Assembly (NCBI GenBank): GCA_041748615.1
Contig: JBGTCY010000225.1
Location: forward strand, 1-12,382
Source: JBGTCY01 sp041748615
GTDB taxonomy: Bacteria; Bacteroidota; Bacteroidia; Chitinophagales; CAIOSU01
Direction: 5' to 3'
DNA: 12,382 bases
This document shows positions 1-8,196 of the stretch, in pieces (position 1 is the stretch's first letter; every line of letters starts with the position of its first letter). A model generated the notes under the pieces. It worked only from the letters and a program-made list of their open reading frames with translations, was not told the origin of the DNA and searched no databases. Made by a program: the position numbers and the translations under genes.

Positions 1-1800
1 GAGTCCGTAGAAAATGTTTCCTGTTTTGGAGAAAATGACGGTTCGATTTCACTCAATGTTTCAGGAGGAGTTTTACCATACACATTTATATGGTCAACCG
101 GTTCCGTAAATCAGAATGTTTTTGATTTGACAAGCGGCAGTTACAGTGTCACGATTACCGATGATGCAAACTGTACTCAAATCAGAAATTACACCATCAC
201 TGAGCCAGCACGTTTGCAAGCAACAGCATCTGTTACTAATATCACCACCTGCAGCGGTTTAGGTGCCGGCAATATTAATTTGGTCGTAGTTGGTGGAGTA
301 ACTCCCTATTCGTTTATTTGGTCAAATGGCGCAACCTCGGAAGACCTTACCGGATTAGATGGTGGTATTTACGCTGTTACAGTTACTGACGCTAATTTTT
401 GCAGTGACACCCTGACCGTTGCTCTTACTGAACCATCTCCGCTTTCAATTCAATCAACCATCAGTAATGTTTCCTGCAATGGCGGAAGTGATGCTTCATT
501 ACTCTTAACAATTCTCGGTGGCGCACCTCCGTATTCTTATAACTGGTCGAATGGCGCTACTTCACAATTTTTATTAAACATTCAGTCTGGCAGTTATGCA
601 GTAACCGTTACGGATAATAATGGATGTGTCGCGGATACTTCTTTCACAATTAATCAACCAACATCGCTCACTACTTCCATCAGTTATGTAAATGTCACTT
701 GCAACAACGGCAATGACGGCAGTATCAATCTGACAGTGAACGGAGGTGCCGCACCTTATACTTATCTGTGGTCAAATTTCTCCACTACACAGGATTTGTT
801 TTTTATCAAAGCAGGCGCTTACACGGTGTTGGTTACGGATGATAACGGTTGTTTGACAACTGATACCGTTACGATTTCTGAGCCTTCGGCAATTACTGTC
901 ACTTCATCAGTAGATAATGATAATTGCTTTGGTCTTTCACAAGGTGCGATTGACATCACAACAAGTGGCGGCACTCCCGGTTATACCTTTCTCTGGAGTA
1001 CCGGAGCAACAACGGAAGACCTCAGTAATGTGAATGCCGGAAGTTATACTATCACCGTTACAGACGCGGTGAATTGCAGCGCGACTTTTTCATTTAATAT
1101 TACTCAGCCTGACAGTCTTGTGATGACAGCATCTGTCACACATCCGCGTTGCAATGATTTTAATGATGGCGCAATTGATGTTACCATCTCAGGTGGTTCG
1201 GGAGGATTTACATATCTCTGGTCAAATGGCGCTACCACTCAAGACCTGACCGGTTTATCCGGTGGCATTTTCACACTGACCGCGACAGACGCTTCCGGTT
1301 GCATTTTAGTGGATTCATTCGCAGTTAATGAGCCGCTGGCTTTCACAACACTCATCACAACGGACAGTGTGAGATGTCATGGTGAGAGTAGCGGGGCGGT
1401 GAATCTGACAGTGACAGGCGGCACGTTACCCTACACTTACTTGTGGTCCACTTTTCAATTCTCAAAAAACCTGACGGGAGTTCCCGTGGGAAACTATGCA
1501 GTCATCATTACAGATTTTAATGGATGTATCGCTACTGATAGTACGATTGTTAGCGGACCTCAGCCTTTGATTGTAAACTCTAATGCGAAGGGATTGATTT
1601 GCGGAGCGGTAACCGGTGATGTTGAAGTCGCGGTAACCGGTGGTACAGCGCCATACAGTTTCCTCTGGTCAAATGGAGCTACAACTCAAAACCTCACGAA
1701 TGTCGGCTCAGGCACTTATACTTTGACAGTGACTGATGCGAGAATGTGCGCTACCGGTATTTCTCAAGCTGTGAATCCGCCACCCGGACCTATTGTTCAG
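1..1800 (+). repeat. Eight in-frame tandem SprB-type repeats
   Basis: Eight consecutive coding units of 74-76 residues (about 225 bp each) fill bases 1-1800. DNA identity is highest around the WSNGAT core, for example tggtcaaatggcgc at about 319 and 1220. Units 4 and 7 have diverged at that core (WSNFST and WSTFQF). The array may continue to the left of the window. Such arrays can expand or contract by recombination and can be collapsed in short-read assemblies. Confidence 0.85.
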
Positions 1801-2751
1801 TTTTATGCTGAGAATGTTTGTTTTGGTGAAATCATGGAATTTGACAACAGAACCGTGATAGCATCAGGCGGCATTGACAGTGTCAGGTGGTTTTTTGGCG
1901 ACAATACAACCTCAAGAGACAGAGACCCTGTTCATACTTATTTGCTTCCGGGAACATATACCGTGACACTCATCGCCCACTCCGACCGTCAATGTGTGGA
2001 TACCTTCATTCGTCAAGTTATTGTTTATGAATTGCCGGATGCTTTTATCACAGCCGACCCGCCCGGTGCGGTAATTTGTGATTATGACTCCGTGTTGCTG
2101 AGTATTGATGAAGGAACGGATTACATTTACTTATGGTCAACAAACGATACTGCTTCTGAAATTCATGTCAATGAAACTGGCGTTTATTTAGTGACCGTCA
2201 CCAACAATTTCGGATGTACTTCAACGGATGAAATCAATGTTACAGCGTTTGACCCGCTCAGCATTACCATCACTCCGGATACCATTGTCAGCAAAGGACA
2301 AGTTATCACGCTGAATGTCGGAGGAGGTGTTGCATTTGAATGGTCACCTGCCGAGAGTCTGGATGACGCTTTCTCTGCCGCTCCAAACGCGCGTCCGGTT
2401 GTCGCTACATTATATTCTGTCACCGTTACAGACATTAACGGATGCGTTGCGGTCGCAACCGTGAATGTGGAAGTGAGAGACGATTACACCTTCAATCCGC
2501 CTAATCTTTTTACTCCGAATGGCGATGGCAGCAATGATACCTGGATTATCAGAAACATTGATGTATATCCGGGATGTGAGGTAGGTATGTACAACCGGTG
2601 GGGCAGTGAAATTTTCAAAACAAAAAACTATCAAAACGACTGGGACGGAACCGAAAGAGGAAGACCTCTGCCTGATGGTACTTACTATTATATCATTCGT
2701 TGTCCTGAATCAAACATTGTTCAAAAAGGCGCGGTGACGATTTTGAGGTAA
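1..2751 (+). CDS. T9SS type B-sorted SprB-repeat adhesin-like protein, 5'-truncated by the window
   Basis: The frame is open from base 1 to the TAA at 2749-2751, so 916 residues are visible and the start lies outside the window. Residues 1-600 are eight tandem units of about 75 residues, each with a Cys near its start, an acidic/Gly stretch, GG..PY(T/S)..WS, then G.Y.V.VTD...C (SprB-repeat type). Residues about 601-680 form a PKD-like domain (W-FFGD, HTY, PGTYTVTL). An Ig-like region with further YLWS and VTVT strands follows. Residues about 832-916 match the gliding-motility-associated C-terminal domain (CHU_C): LFTPNGDGSNDTW, YNRWG, WDG, PDGTYYYII. That domain is the T9SS type B signal, so the protein is expected to be exported to or through the outer membrane. 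It is related in architecture to the gliding adhesin SprB, but function (adhesion, gliding or other) cannot be told from repeats. The next gene is a PorP/SprF homologue, the usual partner for type B substrates. Confidence 0.93.
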   Translation, partial: ESVENVSCFGENDGSISLNVSGGVLPYTFIWSTGSVNQNVFDLTSGSYSVTITDDANCTQIRNYTITEPARLQATASVTNITTCSGLGAGNINLVVVGGVTPYSFIWSNGATSEDLTGLDGGIYAVTVTDANFCSDTLTVALTEPSPLSIQSTISNVSCNGGSDASLLLTILGGAPPYSYNWSNGATSQFLLNIQSGSYAVTVTDNNGCVADTSFTINQPTSLTTSISYVNVTCNNGNDGSINLTVNGGAAPYTYLWSNFSTTQDLFFIKAGAYTVLVTDDNGCLTTDTVTISEPSAITVTSSVDNDNCFGLSQGAIDITTSGGTPGYTFLWSTGATTEDLSNVNAGSYTITVTDAVNCSATFSFNITQPDSLVMTASVTHPRCNDFNDGAIDVTISGGSGGFTYLWSNGATTQDLTGLSGGIFTLTATDASGCILVDSFAVNEPLAFTTLITTDSVRCHGESSGAVNLTVTGGTLPYTYLWSTFQFSKNLTGVPVGNYAVIITDFNGCIATDSTIVSGPQPLIVNSNAKGLICGAVTGDVEVAVTGGTAPYSFLWSNGATTQNLTNVGSGTYTLTVTDARMCATGISQAVNPPPGPIVQFYAENVCFGEIMEFDNRTVIASGGIDSVRWFFGDNTTSRDRDPVHTYLLPGTYTVTLIAHSDRQCVDTFIRQVIVYELPDAFITADPPGAVICDYDSVLLSIDEGTDYIYLWSTNDTASEIHVNETGVYLVTVTNNFGCTSTDEINVTAFDPLSITITPDTIVSKGQVITLNVGGGVAFEWSPAESLDDAFSAAPNARPVVATLYSVTVTDINGCVAVATVNVEVRDDYTFNPPNLFTPNGDGSNDTWIIRNIDVYPGCEVGMYNRWGSEIFKTKNYQNDWDGTERGRPLPDGTYYYIIRCPESNIVQKGAVTILR

Positions 2752-2800
2752 AAGAAAATTAAAAATTGAAACGAACAAAACTTAAGACCCTATAAAAATC

Positions 2801-4234
2801 ATGGTCATGAAAAAATGGATGTTCCTGCTTTTTTTTGGAATGATGGCTTCACAGCTGGAAGCTCAACAAATTCCTTTGTATTCGCAGTACTATTACAACC
2901 CGTTTATGTATAACCCGGCACGTACCGGAGAACGGGACGCCACACAACTTTACCTGATGTATCGCAAACAATGGGTTGATTTCAAAGGTGCTCCAGAAAC
3001 CCGTGTGGCAACGCTTGACGGCACCATCAAAGACAAAATCGGACTCGGAGGATATGTCTTCAGCGACATCACCAACATCGTGGAACGAATCGGTGCTCAG
3101 TTGGCTTACGCATATTATTTCAAAATCGGTGAACATCATAAACTCAGCCTCGGACTATCAGCCGGAGTATTAGAAACCCGCGTTGACTTCAGCAAAGTGG
3201 TGATTGATGATCTTAATGACGCGTTGCTGGGCACGAATCAGCAACGAGGATTGAATTTTGATGCCTCTGCCGGTATCAGTTATTGGTTTAAGGGATTGCA
3301 GGTCGGATTTTCCGTTCCGCAAGTGTTGGGAACCAACATTCGTTTTCAGGACCGCGATGAATCCTCCTACCGCATGGGACGACATTACCTGAGCACGGTG
3401 GGTTATGCCATTCCGCTGATGGATGAACAATTTTTCATTGAGCCGAATGCCATGTTCAGAACTACCGATAAATTCAACACTTACCAGGTTGATTTCGGCA
3501 GCAGTTTTCGCTATAAGGATTTGGGATGGGTTTCCGTGATGTACCGTTATGATTATGCTTTGAGTTTTGGCGGAGGTTTTCGCCTGCATGACCGTTTCAC
3601 ATTAGGATATTCCTACGACATGGCGCTTAACAGTATCAAAGATTACACGGGCGGCACACATGAATTGCTGATGGGTATCAAGTTTGGAAAAAAAGAAGAT
3701 AAGGGAATTATTGAAGCGGTCAGAAATATGCAGGAAAAACAACAACAGCAAGCCAATCAAATCAGCGAGCTGGAAACCAAAAATGAAAATCTGCAAAAAT
3801 CAGTTGAACAACGAGACGCGGAAATCAGCCAGTTGAAAAAAGAAATCACACAATCTGTGAAAGAATTCCAGGATTCGCTGATTAGCGCGAAACAGGAAAT
3901 CATGCAACTACAGGAAGATTACTTAAAGGGGGTTAAAAAAAGTGATATTGAATATTCAAAAACGGACGCTAAGAAAGAAACTACAGCTATAGAATCGGAA
4001 AGAAAATATCTGATAGTGTTGAGCGCATTCAGTGATGAAGCCAATGCAAAACGCAAGGTAGTAGATTTGAAGAAAAAGAATGTTGATACAGGTATCTTCT
4101 TCAACAAGCAAAAAAATGTTCACTACATCTACCTGCGCAATCCGGGAACATTAAAGGAAGGTCTGGAAAAAGCCAACCAACTGAAAAAAGAACCTGAATT
4201 CAAGGACACCTGGATTTTTTATCTTGAAGACTAA
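2801..4234 (+). CDS. PorP/SprF-family T9SS outer-membrane protein with coiled coil and SPOR-like C-terminal domain
   Basis: The 477-residue product starts with a signal peptide (MKKWMFLLFF core, likely cleavage after LEA). The first mature residues carry the family motif Q-IPLYSQYYYNPFMYNPA-TG, then YRKQW.DFKGAP.T, and beta-strand-rich sequence to about residue 295 ending in GTHELLMGIKFG. This is the PorP/SprF membrane domain, which helps present or secrete T9SS substrates and is required for SprB in Flavobacterium. Unusually for a family of roughly 300-350 residues, it continues with a charged Gln/Glu/Lys coiled coil (about 302-375) and a final domain (about 400-477, YLIVLSAFSDEANAKRKV... 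to WIFYLED) that resembles a SPOR domain. SPOR domains bind denuded peptidoglycan, so the tail could tether the complex to the cell wall (inference). ATG at 2801 was chosen; ATG at 2807 is equally possible. It probably forms an operon with the adhesin gene 49 bp upstream. Confidence 0.88.
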   Translation: MVMKKWMFLLFFGMMASQLEAQQIPLYSQYYYNPFMYNPARTGERDATQLYLMYRKQWVDFKGAPETRVATLDGTIKDKIGLGGYVFSDITNIVERIGAQLAYAYYFKIGEHHKLSLGLSAGVLETRVDFSKVVIDDLNDALLGTNQQRGLNFDASAGISYWFKGLQVGFSVPQVLGTNIRFQDRDESSYRMGRHYLSTVGYAIPLMDEQFFIEPNAMFRTTDKFNTYQVDFGSSFRYKDLGWVSVMYRYDYALSFGGGFRLHDRFTLGYSYDMALNSIKDYTGGTHELLMGIKFGKKEDKGIIEAVRNMQEKQQQQANQISELETKNENLQKSVEQRDAEISQLKKEITQSVKEFQDSLISAKQEIMQLQEDYLKGVKKSDIEYSKTDAKKETTAIESERKYLIVLSAFSDEANAKRKVVDLKKKNVDTGIFFNKQKNVHYIYLRNPGTLKEGLEKANQLKKEPEFKDTWIFYLED

Positions 4235-4253
4235 AAGTTGTTGAATGTTTGTA

Positions 4254-5480
4254 TCAAAGTTTGATAAATGAACGGATGATTCGATGATTGTGATTCGTTA
4301 TTTCCAGAAAATAGAATCCCTGTGTCAAGTGAGAAACAGACAGTGAAAAATCAGACGAAATTTTTTCATGACGAAAAAATTGCTTTTTCCCTGTGTAATC
4401 ATAAATAATCATTTGCACATCTGCTAAGTCTCCCGTGAACTGAAGATGTAAAACGTCAACAACCGGATTTAATACAGTGACTTGAGTTTGTGAGAAAACA
4501 GGAGAATACGAATCTGATATAGATTCACAAAACTTCACCAATCCGCTATTGGATGTTCCCAGCCAAACACAGCCGGAATCGCCTGTCACAATGCTTAATA
4601 ATTCATTTTGCGGCAGTAAAGAATTTGAAACATGATAGTGTTGCCAGTTGGTGCCGCCTTCATAAATTACCAATCCATTGTTGATTGTTGAAATAATTTT
4701 TTTTTGATTTTCAATCACAATTCCATTCAGGCTGTTGGATGGGATTAAGGAATTGGCAACATTAAAATTCAGCCAGCTACTACCGTCAAAAGCTGTCAGC
4801 CCGCCAGCGGGAGTTACGAGCCATAAAACATTGTTGGAGTCATGACTGATACCTAAAACGGTGTTATCCGCCATTCCCGAGTTTGAAGGATTAAACACCG
4901 TCCAGTTTTTTTCATCCAGGCGCGCTAATCCTCCGTTCACAGTACCAACCCATAACTTTTGTTGTGCATCAAAATGTAAGGAAGCGATATTGTTGGATAA
5001 TAATTCGGAGTTATTGATATTGTAAATTTCCCAAACACTGTCGCGGACACAAGCAAGTCCACCGGTGGTACCAAGCCATATACCGCCTGTTGAATCCACT
5101 GCAATGCAACGAACCTGATTATCAGGCAATGGGGAATTAAGCGTATTAAACACCTTAATCACGGAATCATTTTCAATTACCGCCACTCCTTCCAAAAAAG
5201 TACCAACCCAAACGCGCTGCAAGTTGTCGAATGCGATACTGCGAATGGAATTATCCGGCAACGCGGAATTTGCAGATTGATACACTGACCAATTCCCGAC
5301 ATTAAAACTTGACAATCCCCAATCCGTTCCAATCCATAAACTACCGTGAGATGAATTGGCTAAAACGCGCACCGTATTATCAGGTAACCCGGAATTAGCT
5401 GTATTGTAAATAGTAAAATATTGTGCAGAAAGGTGTTGGGTGGATGAAAGAAAAATCAAAAGGGCTATTACATTTTTCAA
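4254..5480 (-). CDS. Secreted seven-repeat beta-propeller protein with T9SS type A sorting domain
   Basis: The 408-residue product has a signal peptide ending at about LSA-Q. Seven repeats of 42-47 residues follow, each of the form W..Y...NS.LP.N.V..IA.D..G.LW.GT..GGLA, typical of two-component-regulator propeller (Reg_prop) repeats; seven copies would make one complete seven-bladed propeller. The last 75 residues (from about VLNPVVDVLHL to IIRSFIKL) look like a T9SS type A sorting domain, so the protein should be secreted or attached to the surface. There is no histidine kinase, membrane anchor or DNA-binding domain, so it is not a regulator despite the repeat name; the ligand is unknown. 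The start is the TTG at 5478-5480: an in-frame TGA lies 30 bases upstream, no ATG is available, and TTG gives the natural MKNVIALLIF signal. It converges with the PorP/SprF gene, leaving 19 bp between them. Confidence 0.87.
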   Translation of the reverse strand: MKNVIALLIFLSSTQHLSAQYFTIYNTANSGLPDNTVRVLANSSHGSLWIGTDWGLSSFNVGNWSVYQSANSALPDNSIRSIAFDNLQRVWVGTFLEGVAVIENDSVIKVFNTLNSPLPDNQVRCIAVDSTGGIWLGTTGGLACVRDSVWEIYNINNSELLSNNIASLHFDAQQKLWVGTVNGGLARLDEKNWTVFNPSNSGMADNTVLGISHDSNNVLWLVTPAGGLTAFDGSSWLNFNVANSLIPSNSLNGIVIENQKKIISTINNGLVIYEGGTNWQHYHVSNSLLPQNELLSIVTGDSGCVWLGTSNSGLVKFCESISDSYSPVFSQTQVTVLNPVVDVLHLQFTGDLADVQMIIYDYTGKKQFFRHEKISSDFSLSVSHLTQGFYFLEITNHNHRIIRSFIKL

Positions 5481-5660
5481 CTGAACAAACTGTATTTTAA
5501 AATAAAATCATGTAAATTTTTGAAAGGATTGAGTACTGAACAAATTTCACCACTTTAAATGATTCGCGTGAGTCACCCTGAGGTTCCATATATTAAAATA
5601 CACCCCTGTTGAAAATGACGCATTTTACTATTTGTACCAAAATGATTTACAAATGCTTAG

Positions 5661-5714
5661 ACCATGCGTCATTGGCAGCGGAGTCCAAGGGGAGCGATTG
5701 CCACCCCGCATGGT
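5661..5714. repeat. Isolated GC-rich hairpin-forming sequence
   Basis: Perfect 8-base arms ACCATGCG (5661-5668) and CGCATGGT (5707-5714) enclose a second pair TGGCA (5673-5677) and TGCCA (5699-5703), with a 21-base loop. The block is much richer in GC than the surrounding sequence. It is more than 300 bp from the pckA start and has no T-tract on either side, so it looks like a dispersed palindromic repeat or a structured RNA rather than a terminator. Function is unknown. Confidence 0.5.
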
Positions 5715-5967
5715 TTCCCAATTTTTCGATACTCACCATAACGATACAATTGCAATTTGCCCAACACCCAAATATTAATAAAATATTTAGAGATGAAAGC
5801 TAAGTAAATAAACTACAGAATTAATAATCACCAAAATTTGATAATTGGTTATATTTTCAGCATATTTCCCAAAAAAGATTTCAGAAATTTCTTCCGATTC
5901 GGAATGCATCACCCTGCCAAACTAGTTATTTCACTGAAAGTTGACAAAACCGAATAAATTCTCAAAC

Positions 5968-6001
5968 TTGCGTTCACACACGTTCTTTTTCCCTAAATTT
6001 G
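5968..6001 (+). promoter_or_regulatory. Candidate Bacteroidota-type promoter of pckA
   Basis: TAAATTTG at 5994-6001 fits the Bacteroidota -7 element TAnnTTTG. A TTG at 5968-5970 lies 23 bases upstream as a possible -33 element, at the long end of accepted spacing. Transcription would begin near 6007, giving a leader of about 30 A/T-rich bases before the ATG at 6037. No Shine-Dalgarno sequence is visible, as is common in this phylum. The assignment rests on motif match only. Confidence 0.45.
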
Positions 6002-6036
6002 CCCTCTTATTTTTTAAAAAATAAAAAATCACACTG

Positions 6037-7647
6037 ATGACTATTCACGGTTATAAAAGCAACGTATCCGGACTCGAAGCCAGCCTTAAAAACCTTAGCA
6101 ACATTTATTGGAACCTTACCCCTTCAGAATTATATGAACACTCTGTCAAAAAAGAATTAGCCGTCCTCAATGACACCGGAGCACTCGCGGTGGACACCGG
6201 TGAGTTCACCGGCAGGTCGCCCAAAGACCGCTTCATTGTCAAAGATGATAAAACCACCGGCAGTGTCCATTGGAACAATTTCAACATCCCCTTTGAAGCC
6301 GCCAATTTCGACCTTCTTTTTAAAGACATGTCCCATTACCTCGAAGGCAAAGACATTTATGTGCGCGATGCCTTCGTTTGTGCCGACCCGACTTATCGCA
6401 TGAATGTCCGCGTGATTACTGAACTGCCGTGGCAGAATATGTTTGCAAACAATATGTTTCTCCGCCCTTCCCGTGAAGAACAACTTTCCATGCAACCCGA
6501 ATGGACAGTGCTTGCCGCTCCGGGTTTCAAAGCCGATGCAAAAAAACACGGCACCCGTCAACACAATTTCGCAGTGGTCAATTTCACCAAGAAAACAATT
6601 CTCATCGGGGGCACAGCCTACACCGGGGAAATCAAAAAAGGCATTTTCTCCGTACTCAATTATGTATTGCCCCACGAACGGGACGTTCTCTCTATGCACT
6701 GCTCCGCCAATATCGGTGAGCATGGCGACACCGCTCTTTTCTTCGGATTGTCCGGCACCGGCAAAACAACGCTTTCTGCAGATCCCAACCGCGGGTTGAT
6801 TGGCGATGATGAGCACGGCTGGAGCGACAAAGGTGTCTTCAACTTTGAAGGCGGCTGCTACGCCAAGTGCATTGACCTCACCGAAGAAAAAGAACCCGAT
6901 ATTTTCCGCGCTATCAAATTCGGAGCGCTGCTCGAAAACGTCCGTTACCTCGAGAACAGTCGTACAGTCAACTATGCGGATAAGAGCGTTACCGAAAACA
7001 CCCGCGTTTCCTATCCCCTCAATCATATCAGCAATGCCGTTTTCCCTTCGGTCGGCAACATTCCCAACAATATCTTTTTCCTCACCGCTGATGCGTTTGG
7101 CGTGCTGCCCCCTATTTCGCAGCTTACGCCCGGTCAGGCGATGTTCCACTTTATTTCCGGTTACACCGCGCGCGTTGCCGGCACCGAAGCGGGAGTTATC
7201 GAACCCAGCACCACTTTCTCCGCATGTTTCGGAGCGCCCTTCCTCCCGCTTCATCCCGCCAAATATGCCGAAATGCTCGGCAAGCGCATGCAATCCACTC
7301 AAGCACATGTATGGCTCATCAACACCGGCTGGACGGGCGGACCTTATGGCGTTGGCAAACGCATGAAACTCGCCTACACCCGCGCCATGATTACCGCTGC
7401 CCTCAATGGCGAACTCGATACTGTAGCGTATGAGCCGCATCCGGTTTTCGGAGTGCTCATCCCAAAAACATGTCCCAACGTGCCGGATGAAATCCTCAAT
7501 CCGCGCAACACCTGGGCTGATAAAGATTCCTACGACCAGAAAACCGCAGAACTCGCGGAAGCCTTCAACAAAAACTTTGAAAAGTACGCTGACCAGGCTT
7601 CTAAAGACATCCTTGATGCCGCGCCTAAATCATCAGCAAGAGTTTAA
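6037..7647 (+). CDS. pckA: Phosphoenolpyruvate carboxykinase (ATP)
   Basis: The 536-residue product is a full-length ATP-dependent PEP carboxykinase (EC 4.1.1.49), which interconverts oxaloacetate + ATP with PEP + CO2 + ADP in the cytoplasm, the entry step of gluconeogenesis; in some anaerobes it runs toward oxaloacetate. Visible signatures are the substrate-binding FTGRSPKDRF (about 57-66), the P-loop GLSGTGKTTL (about 237-246), the kinase-2/metal motif LIGDDEHGW (about 254-262), and NTGWTGGPYGVGKRM near residue 430. The length matches the family (about 530-540). ATG at 6037 gives the expected N-terminus. Third positions are clearly richer in C than in the flanking genes, consistent with codon selection in a highly expressed metabolic gene. 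It appears monocistronic, with its own candidate promoter, and has no functional link to its neighbours. Confidence 0.98.
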   Translation: MTIHGYKSNVSGLEASLKNLSNIYWNLTPSELYEHSVKKELAVLNDTGALAVDTGEFTGRSPKDRFIVKDDKTTGSVHWNNFNIPFEAANFDLLFKDMSHYLEGKDIYVRDAFVCADPTYRMNVRVITELPWQNMFANNMFLRPSREEQLSMQPEWTVLAAPGFKADAKKHGTRQHNFAVVNFTKKTILIGGTAYTGEIKKGIFSVLNYVLPHERDVLSMHCSANIGEHGDTALFFGLSGTGKTTLSADPNRGLIGDDEHGWSDKGVFNFEGGCYAKCIDLTEEKEPDIFRAIKFGALLENVRYLENSRTVNYADKSVTENTRVSYPLNHISNAVFPSVGNIPNNIFFLTADAFGVLPPISQLTPGQAMFHFISGYTARVAGTEAGVIEPSTTFSACFGAPFLPLHPAKYAEMLGKRMQSTQAHVWLINTGWTGGPYGVGKRMKLAYTRAMITAALNGELDTVAYEPHPVFGVLIPKTCPNVPDEILNPRNTWADKDSYDQKTAELAEAFNKNFEKYADQASKDILDAAPKSSARV

Positions 7648-7651
7648 AATC

Positions 7652-7715
7652 TAATGTTTAAAGTTTGAGTCACTCAACTTTCCAACTAACCTTAACCCCC
7701 AAACTTTAGGCATTA
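7652..7715. terminator. Inverted repeat between convergent pckA and the globin operon
   Basis: TAATGTTTAAAGTTTG (7652-7667) pairs with CAAACTTTAGGCATTA (7700-7715) at 14 of 16 positions, starting 4 bases after the pckA stop. A small inner hairpin GAGT-C-ACTC sits at 7667-7675. The stem is AT-rich with no strong T-run, so efficient intrinsic termination is uncertain. Position between convergent transcripts makes a bidirectional terminator or a transcript-stabilising stem the simplest reading. Confidence 0.4.
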
Positions 7716-7822
7716 AACTCATATTGCGTTTGCTTTGGACGCCTATACCTTGCTTTGATTAGCAGCGTCCCGCGATTGAAGTCTTTTACCGAGTAATAGA
7801 AGAAATTTTCCAAATTCCTATT

Positions 7823-8194
7823 TTACCCAAACAACTTCACCTGCATCACCGTAGCGATGCTCAACGCGCGGGTTTTGATTTGTTCGGCATTTTTGCCTTT
7901 GAAATGTTCGTCCACCGTTTTGTTGAAAAGGGAAATCCATTGCTGAAAATGCTGCATGTTCATTTTGTGTTTTTCGTTCAATCGTTTGTGAATTTCCATG
8001 GGGTTGCCTTCGTAGTTGCCTGTGTGGAATAAAATATTTTCCCAGAAATCATACATCACCGGCAGGTGTTTGTCCCAATCTACTTTTACGACATCGTTGA
8101 AAAAAAATCCAATGACCGCGTCATTGCGCACTTTGATATAAAACTCGTTAATCAGTTTTTCAATATCCGCACGGTTGGTGATGTCGGGTTTCAT
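7823..8194 (-). CDS. Group III truncated hemoglobin
   Basis: The 123-residue product is a truncated (2-on-2) hemoglobin, most like group III: INEFYIKVRND..IGFFFND with Tyr19 at the expected B10 position, a DFWENILF segment (E-helix region), then IHKRLNEKHKMNMQHFQQWISLF, the region that supplies the proximal haem His, and a C-terminal helix ending RALSIATVMQVK. Family members bind O2 or NO; some, such as Campylobacter Ctb, are tied to nitrosative stress. ATG at 8194 was chosen because it lies 2 bases after the nosY stop and gives a standard length; a longer frame to 8254 would overlap nosY and adds no globin sequence. It is the last gene of the nos operon, which suggests NO or O2 handling during denitrification (inference). 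Confidence 0.93.
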   Translation of the reverse strand: MKPDITNRADIEKLINEFYIKVRNDAVIGFFFNDVVKVDWDKHLPVMYDFWENILFHTGNYEGNPMEIHKRLNEKHKMNMQHFQQWISLFNKTVDEHFKGKNAEQIKTRALSIATVMQVKLFG

Positions 8195-8196
8195 GG

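Larger units (their letters stand above)
5481..6036. other. AT-rich intergenic region between the propeller gene and pckA
   Basis: These 556 bases separate two divergent genes. I see a GC-rich hairpin at 5661-5714, a candidate pckA promoter at 5968-6001 and an AT palindrome in the pckA leader (TATTTTTTAAAAAATA, 6008-6023). A 64-codon plus-strand frame at 5609-5803 has no recognisable content and runs through the hairpin, so I do not call it a gene. I found no RNA gene and could not pick a convincing promoter for the leftward propeller gene. Confidence 0.6.

Noticed and set aside
1..1800. Possibility that the tandem units are a CRISPR or non-coding satellite
   Set aside because: Units are about 225 bp, in frame, divergent in DNA but conserved in protein, so they are coding SprB-type repeats.
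4252..4266. Perfect palindrome TATCAAA-G-TTTGATA at the convergent ends of two genes
   Set aside because: It encodes the last residues and stop of the propeller gene, the stem after allowing a loop is only about 5 AT-rich pairs, and no T-run follows, so a terminator cannot be supported.
5609..5803. A 64-codon plus-strand frame in the intergenic region
   Set aside because: No recognisable content, no promoter or ribosome site, and it runs through the GC-rich hairpin.
6157..7440. A 427-codon open frame on the minus strand opposite pckA
   Set aside because: It is a shadow of strong codon bias in pckA; its translation has no domain, and the plus-strand protein is a complete PEP carboxykinase.
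7737..7770. GGACGC / GCGTCC six-base inverted repeat downstream of pckA
   Set aside because: Short arms with a 22-base loop; expected by chance at this length.
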